A stretch of DNA of 64,000 bases from Patiria pectinifera (GCA_029964075.1 CM057142.1:27406392-27470391), one strand, 5' to 3'; shown: positions 59,501 through 62,318, counted from the first letter of the stretch. A program made the numbers and translations. Notes: a model not told the origin generated them from the sequence alone.

Positions 59501-59885
59501 TCAGCTCAGTGGATATTACACTTTTTGAGAAAACAGTGAAAAGCCATGCACAACCTTTTGATCACGAAAAATATGATTTCGTCTAAAGCAATCTTTATTT
59601 CCAAAAATCAGTCAATTGACTGATCGTTGGAAACCACCTACATTTCTTGATTTCTTCTAAATTAAAGCAGGCCAGACGGAATAATTTCACGGGGTGTTTA
59701 GCACCAGTACGATCTTTAATCCAAGTAAGCTTTTTGATCATAATTCGGATAAATGCAAATGATCCTATATGCCCAGGGATATGTGCGAGGATTCCATATG
59801 TGTCTATTTCTTCTTCTTTTGACAAATTTTGTTTTTGCCCCTGACACCAATTTGCAGAAAGAAAACGACGGTTAGCAAGTCATGA
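5433..59885 (+). CDS. PPP4R4: PPP4R4 orthologue, protein phosphatase 4 regulatory subunit 4 (22 exons, 5' partial)
   Basis: Spliced gene: join of 5433-5506, 9311-9417, 13701-13808, 14459-14580, 20016-20138, 25342-25442, 28566-28643, 28787-28906, 30021-30098, 30971-31054, 40869-41051, 43222-43327, 45678-45825, 46851-46995, 47118-47159, 50320-50548, 50884-50973, 52055-52211, 53916-53981, 57224-57321, 58194-58290, 59858-59885. All introns are GT-AG and the 2384 coding bases stay in frame to TGA. The product follows vertebrate PPP4R4 collinearly, with landmarks such as SQSVQSRLASCRILGK, YEVRACMCRQL, LSDLIPALLSAE, RVLPVQLAAART and LELFSKSFF. Known role of the family: a HEAT-repeat scaffold that binds the PP4 catalytic subunit in the cytosol. 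HEAT repeats span exons 1-14. The linker is acidic and the C-terminal tail is Ser/Lys-rich and poorly conserved. The first 150 or so residues and the promoter are upstream of the window. Family assignment is strong; individual tail exons are less certain. Confidence 0.93.
5684..6744 (+). mobile_element. Family B copy 2, interrupted by C1
   Basis: Diverged copy with ends GGTAGAGTAGATCATTT and AAATGATCTACCCTACC. A family C element (6151-6672) is inserted near its right side. Confidence 0.75.
6151..6672 (+). mobile_element. TTAA-flanked MITE, family C copy 1
   Basis: TTAA at 6151-6154 and 6669-6672; inverted ends AGGGAATGTACAACATTTG and its complement (with small differences). Central near-palindrome at 6480-6507. 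Nested in B2. Confidence 0.82.
8993..9233. repeat. 123-bp tandem duplication before exon 2
   Basis: Two nearly identical direct copies from CGGTAAACAAAGCCG to GCGTTTCAAAAGCCG (ends at 9110 and 9233), differing at few bases, so recent. Confidence 0.93.
9311..9417 (+). CDS. PPP4R4: PPP4R4 exon 2 (HEAT region)
   Basis: Encodes VLTVAVAKGQLSQSVQSRLA followed by SCRILGKIATRCDSF. This is one of the best conserved stretches of PPP4R4 (SQ-VQSRL-SC-ILGK). Acceptor gccag, donor gtgagt at 9418. It ends in phase 2, and the split codon AT+G is completed by exon 3. A 123-bp tandem duplication ends about 80 bases upstream, and a TIR element starts within about 15 bases downstream of the donor. Confidence 0.95.
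9430..9993. mobile_element. TIR element I2
   Basis: Ends CCCTAACGTGGCGCA and TGCGCCACGTTAGGG. Same family and orientation as I1. It lacks about 60 internal bases present in I1 and begins just downstream of the exon 2 donor. Confidence 0.78.
10110..10366 (+). mobile_element. MITE family E copy 1 (partial)
   Basis: Carries AGTCAATTGACTGA and ends GCAAATGATCCCATATGCC, as in E2 and E4. Left part diverged. Confidence 0.65.
10772..10945. mobile_element. 174-bp TIR element M1
   Basis: Ends GTAAACACCGGCAATCGTGG and CCACGATTTCCCGTGTTTAC. Interior AATCGTGGACGTATTG. Sister copy M2 is split by N1. Confidence 0.82.
11243..11497. mobile_element. GGGCCC-ended MITE G1
   Basis: Ends GGGCCCTATTTCTTGGTCC and GCTAAGAAATTGGGCCC. 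Interior repeats GCTTAC-GTAAGC inverted words. Sister copy G2. Confidence 0.78.
11954..12353. mobile_element. TTAA-CCCTAAC-type repeat D5 (right end uncertain)
   Basis: Begins TTAACCCTAACTCCCTAGG. Interior repeats CTCAATCCTGCAAAATCCTCC words, also seen in D6. Right edge set at the TTAA near 12351. Confidence 0.5.
12760..13060. repeat. TACATG / TACCGG hexamer arrays
   Basis: Clusters of TACATGTACATG, single TACCGGTACATG blocks and ACATGTACGTG variants, spread over about 300 bases. Confidence 0.9.
13301..13660. mobile_element. GGCC-A(n) TIR element F1
   Basis: Starts AGGGCCCAAAAAAAAAGC and ends TTATTTTTTGGCTTA. Contains GCGGCGACGCGGC and CCGACGCGCATGGC, both shared with F2. Confidence 0.72.
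13701..13808 (+). CDS. PPP4R4: PPP4R4 exon 3 (HEAT region)
   Basis: Encodes IKRDILPLVTSLCQNVDYEV then RACMCRQLDLVARGLG, matching the human IKREILPLVKSLCQDVEYEVRSCMCRQL region almost residue for residue. Acceptor caacag, donor gtaagt at 13809. Phase 2 at both junctions. This is a typical HEAT helix pair with the D-x-x-x-V-R signature. Confidence 0.97.
14459..14580 (+). CDS. PPP4R4: PPP4R4 exon 4 (HEAT region)
   Basis: Encodes LEPTKSAILPELVELSNDEE then SCVRLAALETIVSLLSLLDD. It carries a canonical HEAT signature (LPELVELSNDEE-x-VRLAA). Acceptor ttgcag, donor gtaagt at 14581. The opening codon is split GG+G, and it leaves in phase 1. It is separated from exon 3 by a 650-base intron. Confidence 0.97.
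15364..15424. repeat. TACATG hexamer array
   Basis: Runs of GTACATGTACATG with a GTATGTATACATT interruption. Confidence 0.9.
15424..15702 (-). mobile_element. tRNA-derived SINE R1
   Basis: Tail side AAAGGTCTCAAAGTGCTTC, body GGTACCCATTTATACTTC, minus-strand B box CAGGGTTCGAACCCATA, head end ACACCGTAACTACACCAC. Confidence 0.8.
15739..15988. mobile_element. GGGCCC-ended MITE G2
   Basis: Ends GGGCCCAATTCCATGGC and GCCATGAAATTGGGCCC. About 250 bases, same layout as G1. Confidence 0.8.
17895..18608 (+). mobile_element. MITE family E copy 2 with nested F2
   Basis: Matches E1 and E4 on both sides of F2 (CAGTTGACTGATCA before, GGAATAAAGAGC after). Right end carries an extra CCGGTA. Confidence 0.68.
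18043..18400. mobile_element. GGCC-A(n) TIR element F2 (nested in E2)
   Basis: Reverse of F1: starts GGCCCCAAAAAAAAGG, ends TTTTTTTTTTGGCCTTA. Inserted in family E sequence. Confidence 0.78.
18875..19384 (-). mobile_element. Family B copy 3
   Basis: TTAA at both ends, inverted ends AAGCTATAGTCCATCATTTG; runs opposite to B1. Confidence 0.85.
19858..19943. repeat. GGCC-A(n) element, right-end fragment
   Basis: Shares GCATCAATTCCGGAACTTCG and the TTTTTTTTGGCCTTA end with F3. Left part not recognised. Confidence 0.65.
20016..20138 (+). CDS. PPP4R4: PPP4R4 exon 5 (HEAT region)
   Basis: Encodes (E)TCTQTIIPLVCKFCETAMRC then EDSTLPAVARQFGRLCHGLS. It ends with the conserved GRLCHGL motif (human GKLCHGL). 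Acceptor ctccag; the donor gtgatt at 20139 is weak at +4/+5. Phase 1 in and out. Confidence 0.95.
20547..21078 (-). mobile_element. Family B copy 4, one end truncated
   Basis: Body matches B3 closely. The left terminal 20 or so bases are missing; the right end GATGGACTCTGGCTTTAA is present. Carries an extra CATGTA at 20876-20881 relative to B3, B5 and B6. Confidence 0.8.
21185..22311. mobile_element. composite GGATC-rich element X1
   Basis: Outer ends CGCGTTCCCACTTG and CAAGTGGGAACGGGG. Two blocks (21205-21310, 22040-22305) are dense in GGATCAGATCC and CCAATTGG words; the phrase GCGTTCCCA recurs inside, so it may be a tandem or nested pair. Confidence 0.65.
22359..22486. repeat. 63-bp tandem duplication
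   Basis: Two copies starting CATTAACAATGAATG (22359, 22422) and ending AAAAGAACACACCTC, differing by one base. Confidence 0.95.
22538..23035 (-). mobile_element. hAT-like MITE A1
   Basis: Flanked by perfect 8-bp target duplications TGCAAGAC (22530-22537 and 23036-23043). Ends CATAGAGCTATATTAA and its complement. The right TIR carries an extra CATGTACACGTA. No transposase frame. The 8-bp duplication fits the hAT superfamily. Confidence 0.93.
23304..23490. mobile_element. pogo/Tigger-like MITE S1
   Basis: TA at both sides (23302-23303, 23491-23492). Ends CAGTCGAGTCTCGTTAATAC and GTACTAACGAGAGTCGACTG. TIR type and TA target fit the pogo branch of Tc1/mariner (family knowledge). Confidence 0.87.
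25342..25442 (+). CDS. PPP4R4: PPP4R4 exon 6 (HEAT region)
   Basis: Encodes (V)NLTEDQKIWFLNFYCKLCV then IGLVPDKTRVNDRQ, matching the human FTPDQ-LRFLEFYKKLCTLGL segment. The acceptor follows a long CCTCCTCC tract; donor gttagt at 25443. Ends in phase 0. Confidence 0.95.
25443..28565. other. intron 6
   Basis: Holds D6 (about 25886-26285) and a repeat with ACAGTTTACCCAT at 26620-27165 that is shared with 8813 and 58334. From 27200 to 28560 it is AT-rich sequence without recognisable features. Confidence 0.65.
25886..26285. mobile_element. relative of D5 (D6)
   Basis: Starts CCCTAGGCATTTTTGCTAGG and repeats CAATCCTGCAAA words; ends near GGAAGGTTGGGTT. Diverged, with no intact ends. Confidence 0.5.
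28566..28643 (+). CDS. PPP4R4: PPP4R4 exon 7
   Basis: Encodes SPPILNLYREEDRHMECRRH then CAFNFP. The tail matches the conserved NCAYNFP of vertebrate PPP4R4. Acceptor ttgcag, donor gtaagc at 28644. 78 bases, phase 0 on both sides. Only 143 bases separate it from exon 8. Confidence 0.93.
28787..28906 (+). CDS. PPP4R4: PPP4R4 exon 8 (HEAT region)
   Basis: Encodes CMVLFAGPRNFKTELHGTFA then SLCDDPNKCVRVTMASGFHE. It matches human IVFVDPKNFHMELYSTFFCLCHDP-VPVR. Acceptor tggcag, donor gtatgt at 28907. 120 bases, phase 0 on both sides. A 62-bp TIR element lies 11 bases past the donor. Confidence 0.96.
28918..28979 (-). mobile_element. 62-bp mini TIR element, copy 1
   Basis: Begins CCCTAACAGTCCGGAATCC and ends CCCTAGGGAGTTAAGG before TTAA. 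An inverted, otherwise near-identical copy lies at 29664-29725. Starts 11 bases after the exon 8 donor. Confidence 0.75.
29311..29867 (+). mobile_element. hAT-like MITE A2
   Basis: Perfect 8-bp target duplication GTTCAAAC (29303-29310 and 29868-29875). TIR CATAGAGCTATATTAAATTA. Inserted in the B box of SINE R2, and itself carrying the 62-bp element. Confidence 0.95.
29664..29725 (+). mobile_element. 62-bp mini TIR element, copy 2, nested in A2
   Basis: Begins CCCTAACTCCCTAGGGGG and ends GGACTGTTGGGG, flanked by CTAA and TTAA. Absent from the other A copies at the same point, so it is a clean insertion. Confidence 0.85.
30021..30098 (+). CDS. PPP4R4: PPP4R4 exon 9 (HEAT region)
   Basis: Encodes VAKMLGSNVLTIQGELISLL then KDDSLE, matching human VSKLLNSGVYLIHKELITLLQDESLE. 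Acceptor atacag, donor gtatga at 30099. 78 bases, phase 0. Confidence 0.96.
30468..30723 (+). mobile_element. TTAA-CCCTAAC MITE D3
   Basis: Begins TTAACCCTAACGTACC and ends GGGGTTAGGGTTAA. Interior repeats GGATTCAGGATA words. A partner copy (D4) lies downstream of the gene in reverse. Confidence 0.8.
30971..31054 (+). CDS. PPP4R4: PPP4R4 exon 10 (HEAT region)
   Basis: Encodes VIQGIISYLPDTLDAFARGG then GNVITESK, matching human VLDALIDHLPEILELMSTGGES. Acceptor tttcag, donor gtgagt at 31055. 84 bases, phase 0. The next intron is the longest in the window (about 9.8 kb). Confidence 0.95.
31119..31888. mobile_element. TIR element Z1
   Basis: Ends CTAGGGCTGTGCATTTTTCG and TGAAAAATGCACAGCACTAG form clear inverted repeats. 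F3 is inserted inside. Confidence 0.78.
31393..31759. mobile_element. GGCC-A(n) TIR element F3 (nested in Z1)
   Basis: Starts AGGCAAAAAAAAAAA and ends TTTTTTGTTGTTGGCCT. Shares TCAATTCCGGAACTTCGG with the fragment at 19858-19943. Confidence 0.7.
31925..32934. mobile_element. probable TIR element AA1 with nested L1
   Basis: Ends GGGGTCGTTCAGACAGGGGGC-like at left (shown only to 20: GGGTCGTTCAGACAGGGGGC) and GCCCTCCGTCTGAAAATACC at right. Inverted match is imperfect. Confidence 0.5.
32268..32708 (-). mobile_element. TIR element L1
   Basis: Ends TAGGGTTGCAGACCAGTAAA and TTTACTGGTCTGCAACCCTA. Sister copy L2 in opposite orientation. No transposase. Confidence 0.85.
33251..33781 (-). mobile_element. 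Family C copy 2
   Basis: TTAA at 33251-33254 and 33778-33781; inverted ends as in C1. Central 28-bp near-perfect palindrome at 33406-33433. The right TTAA is shared with element D1. Confidence 0.85.
33778..34116. mobile_element. TTAA-CCCTAAC MITE D1
   Basis: Begins TTAACCCTAACTCCCTAG and ends GGTTAGGGTTAA. Interior made of repeated CCAAGTCCATCA and CCCCCAAAATCC words. Shares its left TTAA with C2. Confidence 0.78.
34320..34609 (+). mobile_element. tRNA-derived SINE P1
   Basis: A box region TGTGGCCTAGTGGTTAGGG, B box GGGGTTCGAATCCAGCC, body GGAGTATAAATGGGTACCGG, end CATTGGCTCGCGACAGAC followed by T run. Confidence 0.88.
35201..35454. mobile_element. GGGCCC-ended MITE H1
   Basis: Ends AGGGCCCGATTCATATCCC and ATATGAATCAAGATGGACCCT; interior TTGTCCGGAAGAAGCTCTG also in H2. 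Confidence 0.78.
35547..36020. mobile_element. TIR element W1
   Basis: Ends TAAAGAGGTTGTGGAATGCT and AGCATTCCACAACCTCTTTA, 20 of 20 matching. Confidence 0.82.
37653..38144 (+). mobile_element. hAT-like MITE A3
   Basis: Perfect 8-bp target duplication GAACTCTC (37645-37652 and 38145-38152). Left end CAGAGAGCTATG, right end ATATAGCTCTATG. 492 bases. Confidence 0.95.
39321..40059. mobile_element. TIR element U1
   Basis: Ends AAAGGGCCTGTCACACT and ATGTGACAGGCCCTTAA. Interior has repeated GAGCGCAGTATG words. An unpaired left-end-like copy (AGGGCCCTGTCACACTTCTG) sits at 38643. Confidence 0.68.
40869..41051 (+). CDS. PPP4R4: PPP4R4 exon 11 (HEAT region)
   Basis: Encodes VTGLSDLIPALLSAESATAA, then SRNWRLHRDVLDKYSHLPRC and LTSEQIYGKITPMVFRHITTH. 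It matches human LPDLIPALTAAEQRAAAS-KWR and the following segment. Strongly GC-rich against its surroundings. Acceptor ttgcag after a T-rich tract; the donor gtaggc at 41052 is non-consensus at +4 and +6. 183 bases, phase 0. Confidence 0.96.
41073..41552 (+). mobile_element. TIR element L2
   Basis: Ends TAAGGGTGCAGACCAGTAAA and TTTACTGGTCTGCTACCCTA. Begins 22 bases after the exon 11 donor. Confidence 0.85.
41700..42795. mobile_element. TIR element N1 nested in M2
   Basis: Ends GGGCATTTCCACACTAATGG and CCATTAGTGTGGAATTGCCC. Contains SINE P2. Confidence 0.8.
41940..42226 (-). mobile_element. tRNA-derived SINE P2
   Basis: Very close reverse copy of P1 (GGCTGGATTCGAACCCCGG, CCTAACCACTAGGCCACAC). 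Nested in N1. Confidence 0.88.
43222..43327 (+). CDS. PPP4R4: PPP4R4 exon 12 (HEAT region)
   Basis: Encodes RVLPVQLAAARTICVFMKYN then RKLEQRQDMCGKLIA, nearly identical in pattern to human NVLPVQKAASRTLCIFLRYNRKQEQRHEV. Acceptor ttacag, donor gtaagg at 43328. Ends in phase 1. Confidence 0.97.
43679..44163 (-). mobile_element. Family C copy 3 (lacks the central palindrome)
   Basis: TTAA ends at 43679-43682 and 44160-44163. The region that holds the palindrome in other copies is deleted after a T run. Confidence 0.83.
44178..44727 (+). mobile_element. Family B copy 5
   Basis: TTAA at both ends, inverted ends AAGCTATAGTCCATCATTTG / CAAATGATGGACTATATCTT. Full length. Confidence 0.87.
45101..45425. 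mobile_element. TIR element V1
   Basis: Ends AAGGCCAAGTTCGCGCAAGG and CCTTGCCCGAACTTGGCCTT. Interior ACTATAGTTGACCAATAG and related inverted words. Confidence 0.78.
45678..45825 (+). CDS. PPP4R4: PPP4R4 exon 13 (HEAT region)
   Basis: Encodes (E)CCHSKNHRYRKLFIDICHF, then SLELFSKSFFKDNLYNYVVQ and LAQDPVPNVR. It matches human EIFSKSFF and ELTHDPVANVR. Acceptor ccacag, donor gtaaca at 45826. Phase 1 in, phase 2 out. Longer open frames across the same bases are out of phase with both neighbours. Confidence 0.96.
45826..46850. other. intron 13
   Basis: Holds a tRNA-like unit (46039-46132); the rest is AT-rich with a T-rich run (46560-46800) and no coding signal. Confidence 0.65.
46039..46132 (+). 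tRNA. tRNA-like unit (probable pseudogene or SINE head)
   Basis: Good A box TAGCTCAGTTGGTAGAGCG with a pairing D arm (GCTC/GAGC), then GGTTCAAATCCC, a second GGTTCAAAACCC and a third AGTTCAAACCCC. The T stem and acceptor stem do not pair well, and the anticodon arm is not clear. Three B-box-like copies suggest internal duplication. Probably not a working tRNA. Confidence 0.45.
46851..46995 (+). CDS. PPP4R4: PPP4R4 exon 14 (last clear HEAT repeat)
   Basis: Encodes LKFCSLLPSLKAQFKLPKDL, then QLLQQLETIVRRLLSMENDQ and DVVTAVRR. It matches human LCYLLPKVKSTLKIPADKHLLQQLE and the following helix. Acceptor cattag (TAG type), donor gtgggt at 46996. Ends in phase 0. Confidence 0.96.
47118..47159 (+). 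CDS. PPP4R4: PPP4R4 exon 15 (42-base microexon)
   Basis: Encodes AVFELDKIQMCVGS, matching human VLELDRMEMSMD right after the preceding helix. Acceptor tttcag, donor gtaagt at 47160. 14 codons, phase 0. It lies only 122 bases after exon 14. Confidence 0.92.
47233..47686. mobile_element. TA-flanked Tc1/mariner-type MITE T1
   Basis: TA at both sides. Ends CATTGGAACGCCGCTATAAC and TATAGCGGCGTTCACTG. Several GTTCGGTATAGCG words inside. No transposase frame. Confidence 0.82.
48936..49462 (+). mobile_element. Family C copy 4
   Basis: TTAA ends at 48936-48939 and 49459-49462. Perfect 28-bp palindrome at 49279-49306 in the middle. Confidence 0.86.
50320..50548 (+). CDS. PPP4R4: PPP4R4 exon 16 (acidic helical linker)
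   Basis: Encodes LTSKRQAEDDLLDQKKEEDE, then QLLLEMERRELEDSEG and a Gly/Lys/Ser/Thr-rich stretch. The DLLDQ-K-E-E-LLLEME core matches human KDLLDQEKEREELLLLEMEQLE, so this is still the conserved part of the protein and probably a coiled coil. Acceptor ctcag; donor gtcagc at 50549 is weak. Ends in phase 1. The ORF antisense to this exon is a shadow. Confidence 0.93.
50549..50883. other. intron 16
   Basis: 335 bases, of which 219 are the TTAA-flanked element D2 (50623-50841). Confidence 0.8.
50623..50841. mobile_element. TTAA-CCCTAAC MITE D2
   Basis: Begins TTAACCCTAACAG and ends GAGTTCGGGTTAA inside intron 16. Confidence 0.72.
50884..50973 (+). CDS. PPP4R4: PPP4R4 exon 17 (Ser-rich tail, skippable)
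   Basis: Encodes VTKPAKTGSATGKRPPPSSS then SNTSVTSTNR. Low-complexity Lys/Pro/Ser/Thr tail; no residue-level match to human expected or seen. Acceptor atcag, donor gtacac at 50974. 90 bases, phase 1 on both sides, so it can be skipped without changing frame. Supported by splice sites, phase continuity and GC-rich codon use. Confidence 0.82.
51175..51300. repeat. inverted repeat next to the minisatellite
   Basis: AGATGGAATGTTCCATTTCA opposed to TGGAATGGAACATTCCATCT; outer words TGCAATGGAAAGAAT and ATTCTTTCCATTGCA also pair. Confidence 0.88.
51390..51719. repeat. 23-bp minisatellite, about 14 copies
   Basis: Unit TAGAACTTCTATTTACCTTGG + AA (23 bases; shown as TAGAACTTCTATTTACC and TTGGAA). 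Variants: AACGTCT in three units, ACCGTGG in three adjacent units, one unit short by a base. Confidence 0.95.
52055..52211 (+). CDS. PPP4R4: PPP4R4 exon 18 (Ser/Lys-rich tail)
   Basis: Encodes ATKTGKAPGKKSTENATFAA, then PTASSASKVTSISAKAGKKS and PPVPETNNNKPGK. Acceptor AG at 52053-52054 after a TTCCCATCC tract; donor gtaagt at 52212. Phase 1 in, phase 2 out. It contains several basic-x-Ser/Thr sites, typical of a disordered regulated tail. Confidence 0.85.
52367..52854 (+). mobile_element. hAT-like MITE A4
   Basis: Target duplication GTTAGTTT / GTTAGTAT (7 of 8 match; 52359-52366 and 52855-52862). 488 bases in the intron before cassette exon 19. Confidence 0.92.
53223..53559. mobile_element. 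337-bp foldback element, CA...TG ends
   Basis: Near-perfect hairpin: arms CAGGGTGAGTAAAAAAAGC ... TTTTTTTGACTCGCCCTG, and TTGAATGATTCTTG opposed to CAAGAATCATTCAA. TA follows the right end. Lies 357 bases before exon 19. Confidence 0.82.
53916..53981 (+). CDS. PPP4R4: PPP4R4 exon 19 (candidate 66-base cassette exon)
   Basis: Encodes (N)RRRAGSDGLICLSSNAKTAT then SR. Acceptor ctacag, but a weak donor gttgtt at 53982. It starts and ends in phase 2 and is a multiple of three, so joining exon 18 directly to exon 20 is also in frame. The RRRAGSD motif resembles SRKGSD of exon 20. A good candidate for alternative splicing; it could also be a decoy. Confidence 0.68.
54020..54195. repeat. 89-bp imperfect tandem duplication
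   Basis: ACACTCGATACTAAAT occurs at about 54033 and 54122, with TTTTGCTCTTTGCA-GAAA following each. Confidence 0.75.
55050..55286. mobile_element. GGGCCC-ended MITE H2
   Basis: Ends AGGGCCCGTCTCAGTTCG and AAATTGAGACGGGCCCT. Same family as H1 and better preserved at the termini. Confidence 0.82.
56023..56649. mobile_element. TIR element AB1
   Basis: Ends GCAGCCGATTTCCCGAAA and TTTCGGGAAGTCGGCTGC. Interior full of TTGCGCAA and ACTTACGC words. Confidence 0.75.
56724..57090 (+). mobile_element. tRNA-derived SINE Q2
   Basis: Head TGTGGCCTCGTGGTTAAGGG (A box) and GTGGGTTCGAGTCCTGGC (B box), body CCACCCAGGAGTAAATGGGT, tail TTATTATTATTA. Confidence 0.88.
57224..57321 (+). CDS. PPP4R4: PPP4R4 exon 20 (RKGS tail module)
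   Basis: Encodes (R)SRKGSDQNASTTVDGPSSS then SGSSSSIKRTSST. The RKGS and KRTSS sites fit basophilic kinase consensus (R-x-x-S). Acceptor accag, donor gtaggc at 57322 (same unusual hexamer as exon 11). Phase 2 in, phase 1 out. Confidence 0.86.
57322..58193. other. intron 20
   Basis: Holds a tRNA-like unit (57711-57787) and a repeat segment with GAGTATACAGTGTT words (57820-58000) related to 53080. Confidence 0.65.
57711..57787 (+). tRNA. tRNA-Ser-like unit (probable pseudogene)
   Basis: Perfect T arm GTGGG-TTCGAGT-CCCAC, A-box-like GGTCGAGTGGTGAAAC, and a CTAGAAA stretch like a Ser(AGA) anticodon loop, followed by a T run (Pol III stop). The anticodon stem does not pair cleanly and no long variable arm is seen. 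Confidence 0.4.
58194..58290 (+). CDS. PPP4R4: PPP4R4 exon 21 (RKGS tail module)
   Basis: Encodes (S)ESRKGSSSSVTSPRVRQSS then ASNVASTNSTTR. Acceptor tcatag, donor gtaagt at 58291. Phase 1 in, phase 2 out. Its first bases share CGGAAAGGTTCG with exon 20, suggesting an exon duplication. Confidence 0.87.
58662..59209 (+). mobile_element. Family B copy 6
   Basis: Ends TTAAAGCTCAGTCCATCATTT and AAATGATGGACTGTACCTTTAA (written here with TTAA included). Body close to B5. Confidence 0.85.
59410..59775 (-). mobile_element. MITE family E copy 4
   Basis: Ends AAGGCGTATAGGATCATTT and AAATGATCCTATATGCCC as inverted repeats, with AGTCAATTGACTGA inside. A further fragment (E3) lies at 19535-19601. Confidence 0.78.
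59858..59885 (+). CDS. PPP4R4: PPP4R4 exon 22, last codons and stop
   Basis: Completes the split codon AT+A and encodes KKTTVSKS, then TGA at 59883-59885. Acceptor tttgcag after a T-rich stretch. The basic, Ser-containing end resembles the vertebrate C terminus (TLKSRKSNP). The 3' untranslated region continues from 59886; its end is not fixed. Confidence 0.8.
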
Positions 59886-60230
59886 GAGAATGCCTTACAG
59901 CATTGTCAGTTTCACCAGGGTAGAACACTCGGCTCCCAAGTTGCTGTCAACTGGGAAGCAGTGCTGACGCGACCAGTGGACACCTTTGCGAAACCTGGTC
60001 CAGCAATGTCTTGTGCTGCATCTGCGAGATGGAGGATGCCAAAGTGACTTCGTCATTATTTAGTCGTCGTTAGATGGAGCTATCTCCCGAGCATTTGCCT
60101 CCGTCGGGAACACGTTTAGGAGCCTTGTTTTCGTCGGAGTTTTTGCTCCTTTCGGTAGTGAGCAGCTCAACACTGTGTGGGGACTGACCAAGCCGTTATG
60201 TCAGATCTGACGCTTGTGCTTGCCAACAGT

Positions 60231-60595
60231 TGAGCCGTTCTGTGGAGACCTCTTGCTCTAGTTATACCTGCATACTGCCGTTGCTCTCGGGTCGTCTCGC
60301 AAGTCCAACAAGTCAAATCACAGTCCGGTCACAATTAAACATGGGGTGAACGGGACAAAGGAACGCCTTTTGTCAAAGTTCATTTGACAAAAGCTTGTGA
60401 TTTGATTTTAGACTTCAGCCGTTCTGTGGAGACCTCTTGCTCAAGATATACCTGCGTACTGTCGTCGTTCTTGGATCGTCTTGCAAGGCCCACAAGTCAA
60501 GACACAATCCCGTCACAAGTAAACATGGGATGACAGGGAGAGAGGAATGCCTTTTGTCGAAGTTCATTTGAAGAGCTTGTGATTTTAGACTGCAA
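60231..60595. repeat. 185-bp tandem duplication in the 3' region
   Basis: Two copies from GCCGTTCTGTGGAGACCTCT to AAGCTTGTGATTT / AGAGCTTGTGATTT, about 85-90 percent alike by eye. Confidence 0.88.
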
Positions 60596-60639
60596 GACTT
60601 GTGATTGTTGTGTGATGACTGGTACGGTGTTGTAGGCAG

Positions 60640-61070
60640 AGTCCATCACAAGTCCTCCCAAGTCCTTACAAGACCTAACAAGTCCTCACAAGTCATCATA
60701 AGTCCTCACAGTACCTCACAAGTCCTAATACTGAAAGTCCTCACAAACCCTCACAAGTCCTCATAACTTTAAGTCCTCACAAGCCCTCACAAGTCCTCAC
60801 AAGACCTCATAAGTTCACACAGACTTCACAAGTCCTCACAAGCTCTCATAGGTCCTCACAAGTCCTCAAAAGACCTCACAAGTCCTTACACGACCTCACA
60901 AAGTCCTCACAAGACCTCACAAGACCTCACAAGACCTCACAAGAGCTCACAAGTCCTCACAAGACCTCACAAGACCTCACAAGTCCTTACACGACCTCAC
61001 AAAGTCCTCACAAGTCCTCACAAGTCCTCGCAAGACCCCACAAGTCCTCACAAGACCTCACAAGTCAATA
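60640..61070. repeat. AAGTCCTCAC minisatellite
   Basis: About 40 units of 10-11 bases alternating CAAGTCCTCA and CAAGACCTCA, with some CAAAGTCCTC. Follows the 185-bp duplication. Confidence 0.92.
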
Positions 61071-61859
61071 GTGAGTCCTTGAGTCCTAAGTCAAATCACA
61101 AGCTCTTCAAAATGAACTGTGTGACAAAGGCATTCCTTTGTTATTGTTTATTTTCTGTTACATGTGAACAAAGTTGTAACTTGGATTGGACGGGACTTCC
61201 GACAGGACTAGGGACAGGAAGTGTGATGGAAAATCAACACTGATTGAGCACAACCCTGCTTACTGATGTATAGTATGCAGGCAAAGAAGGCGTGGAACCA
61301 CCCTTCCCCTCCCCCAACCACCAAAGATTGTTCCTGTAAATCAGAGGACATTTTCACTTTTGATCATTGTCAACGGATTGATGGTTAAGACGATGGGAAC
61401 CGCTCAGTGGTTTACTGAATGCAAGAAACATTTCAACAGCATCCATTCTAGCTGTGAAAAAAAAATCAATATTTTCACTGTTGTCATTTTTTTGCAGTAA
61501 TTTTTAATAGATTGTTATTTTTGAATATTGTATAAGACTACTGCATTTGTAGAATGAATACTACAGGTGTCGAAAAAAAGCAATGAAAATATTTTTAGAA
61601 AAGAAAAGTGGGAAAAACCTCGTCTTAGATAATCCCACGATGTTTTCTGAATGTTGGTATTCCGTACTCATGTACTTAAAACTGCCATTTGTATTGCATT
61701 TTGCAAGAGTGCCTTCAATGCTGCCATAACGCTGCCTAAATCTACTTCAGAAACCAAAAATTCTTGAAAAGTGGCCTTTTAAAAATATATTTTGTACAAC
61801 AGCGTCGAGTGTTTTATCATGTGACAGGCGTTTCAACAAAGAACTCTCCAAAAACTTAA

Positions 61860-61865
61860 ATTAAA
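61860..61865 (+). promoter_or_regulatory. candidate poly(A) signal ATTAAA
   Basis: No AATAAA is visible between the stop codon and 62400. ATTAAA occurs here, followed by a GT-rich stretch (GTTTGC, TTGTTTGT). Another ATTAAA at 60334-60339 sits inside the 185-bp duplication. If this one is used, the 3' UTR is about 2 kb and includes the minisatellite. Weak evidence. Confidence 0.25.
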
Positions 61866-61999
61866 CATTTTCAAAACTGTTTGCTAAACCAAGATCTGCC
61901 ATTGTTTGTACAACATGCTTGCATGCCATGCTAAGTTTGTGCAGTCCATGAAACTTGTATGTATTTCGGAGAGTAAGCACCATGGCTGTAGTAGTTTCA

Positions 62000-62318
62000 C
62001 ACCCCTTGGGGATTTTTACAAGAAAAGATCCTGAATCCATTAATTTTGCCATGCAAAAAAATGTTGGTGGCCAGTGAGTCCATCAGAATCCACCAGTTAG
62101 CCGGGAGTAAATCTGTTGAGATCCTGAATCCATCAAAGTCCCCTAACTGCTCAATATGGAGGTATCCTGAATCCATCAAATTCCTGCAGTACCACTAGGC
62201 TTACTGTCCTGAATCCATCAAAATTCCCCAACTTTTTTCAATACGGAGGTATCCTGATTCCGCCGAAATCCTCCAAAACAGGGGTGTAGATTTTGATGGA
62301 TTTAGGTTCGTTAGGGTG
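62000..62318 (-). mobile_element. TTAA-CCCTAAC-type MITE D4 (diverged)
   Basis: Reverse relative of D3: repeated GATCCTGAATCCATCAA words and GGTATCCTGAATCCATC, ending GGTTCGTTAGGGTGAA. Terminal TTAA is decayed. Confidence 0.65.

Larger units (their letters stand above)
58291..59857. other. intron 21
   Basis: Holds a short copy of the ACAGTTTACCCAT repeat (58334-58450), B6 (58662-59209) and E4 (59410-59775). Confidence 0.7.
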
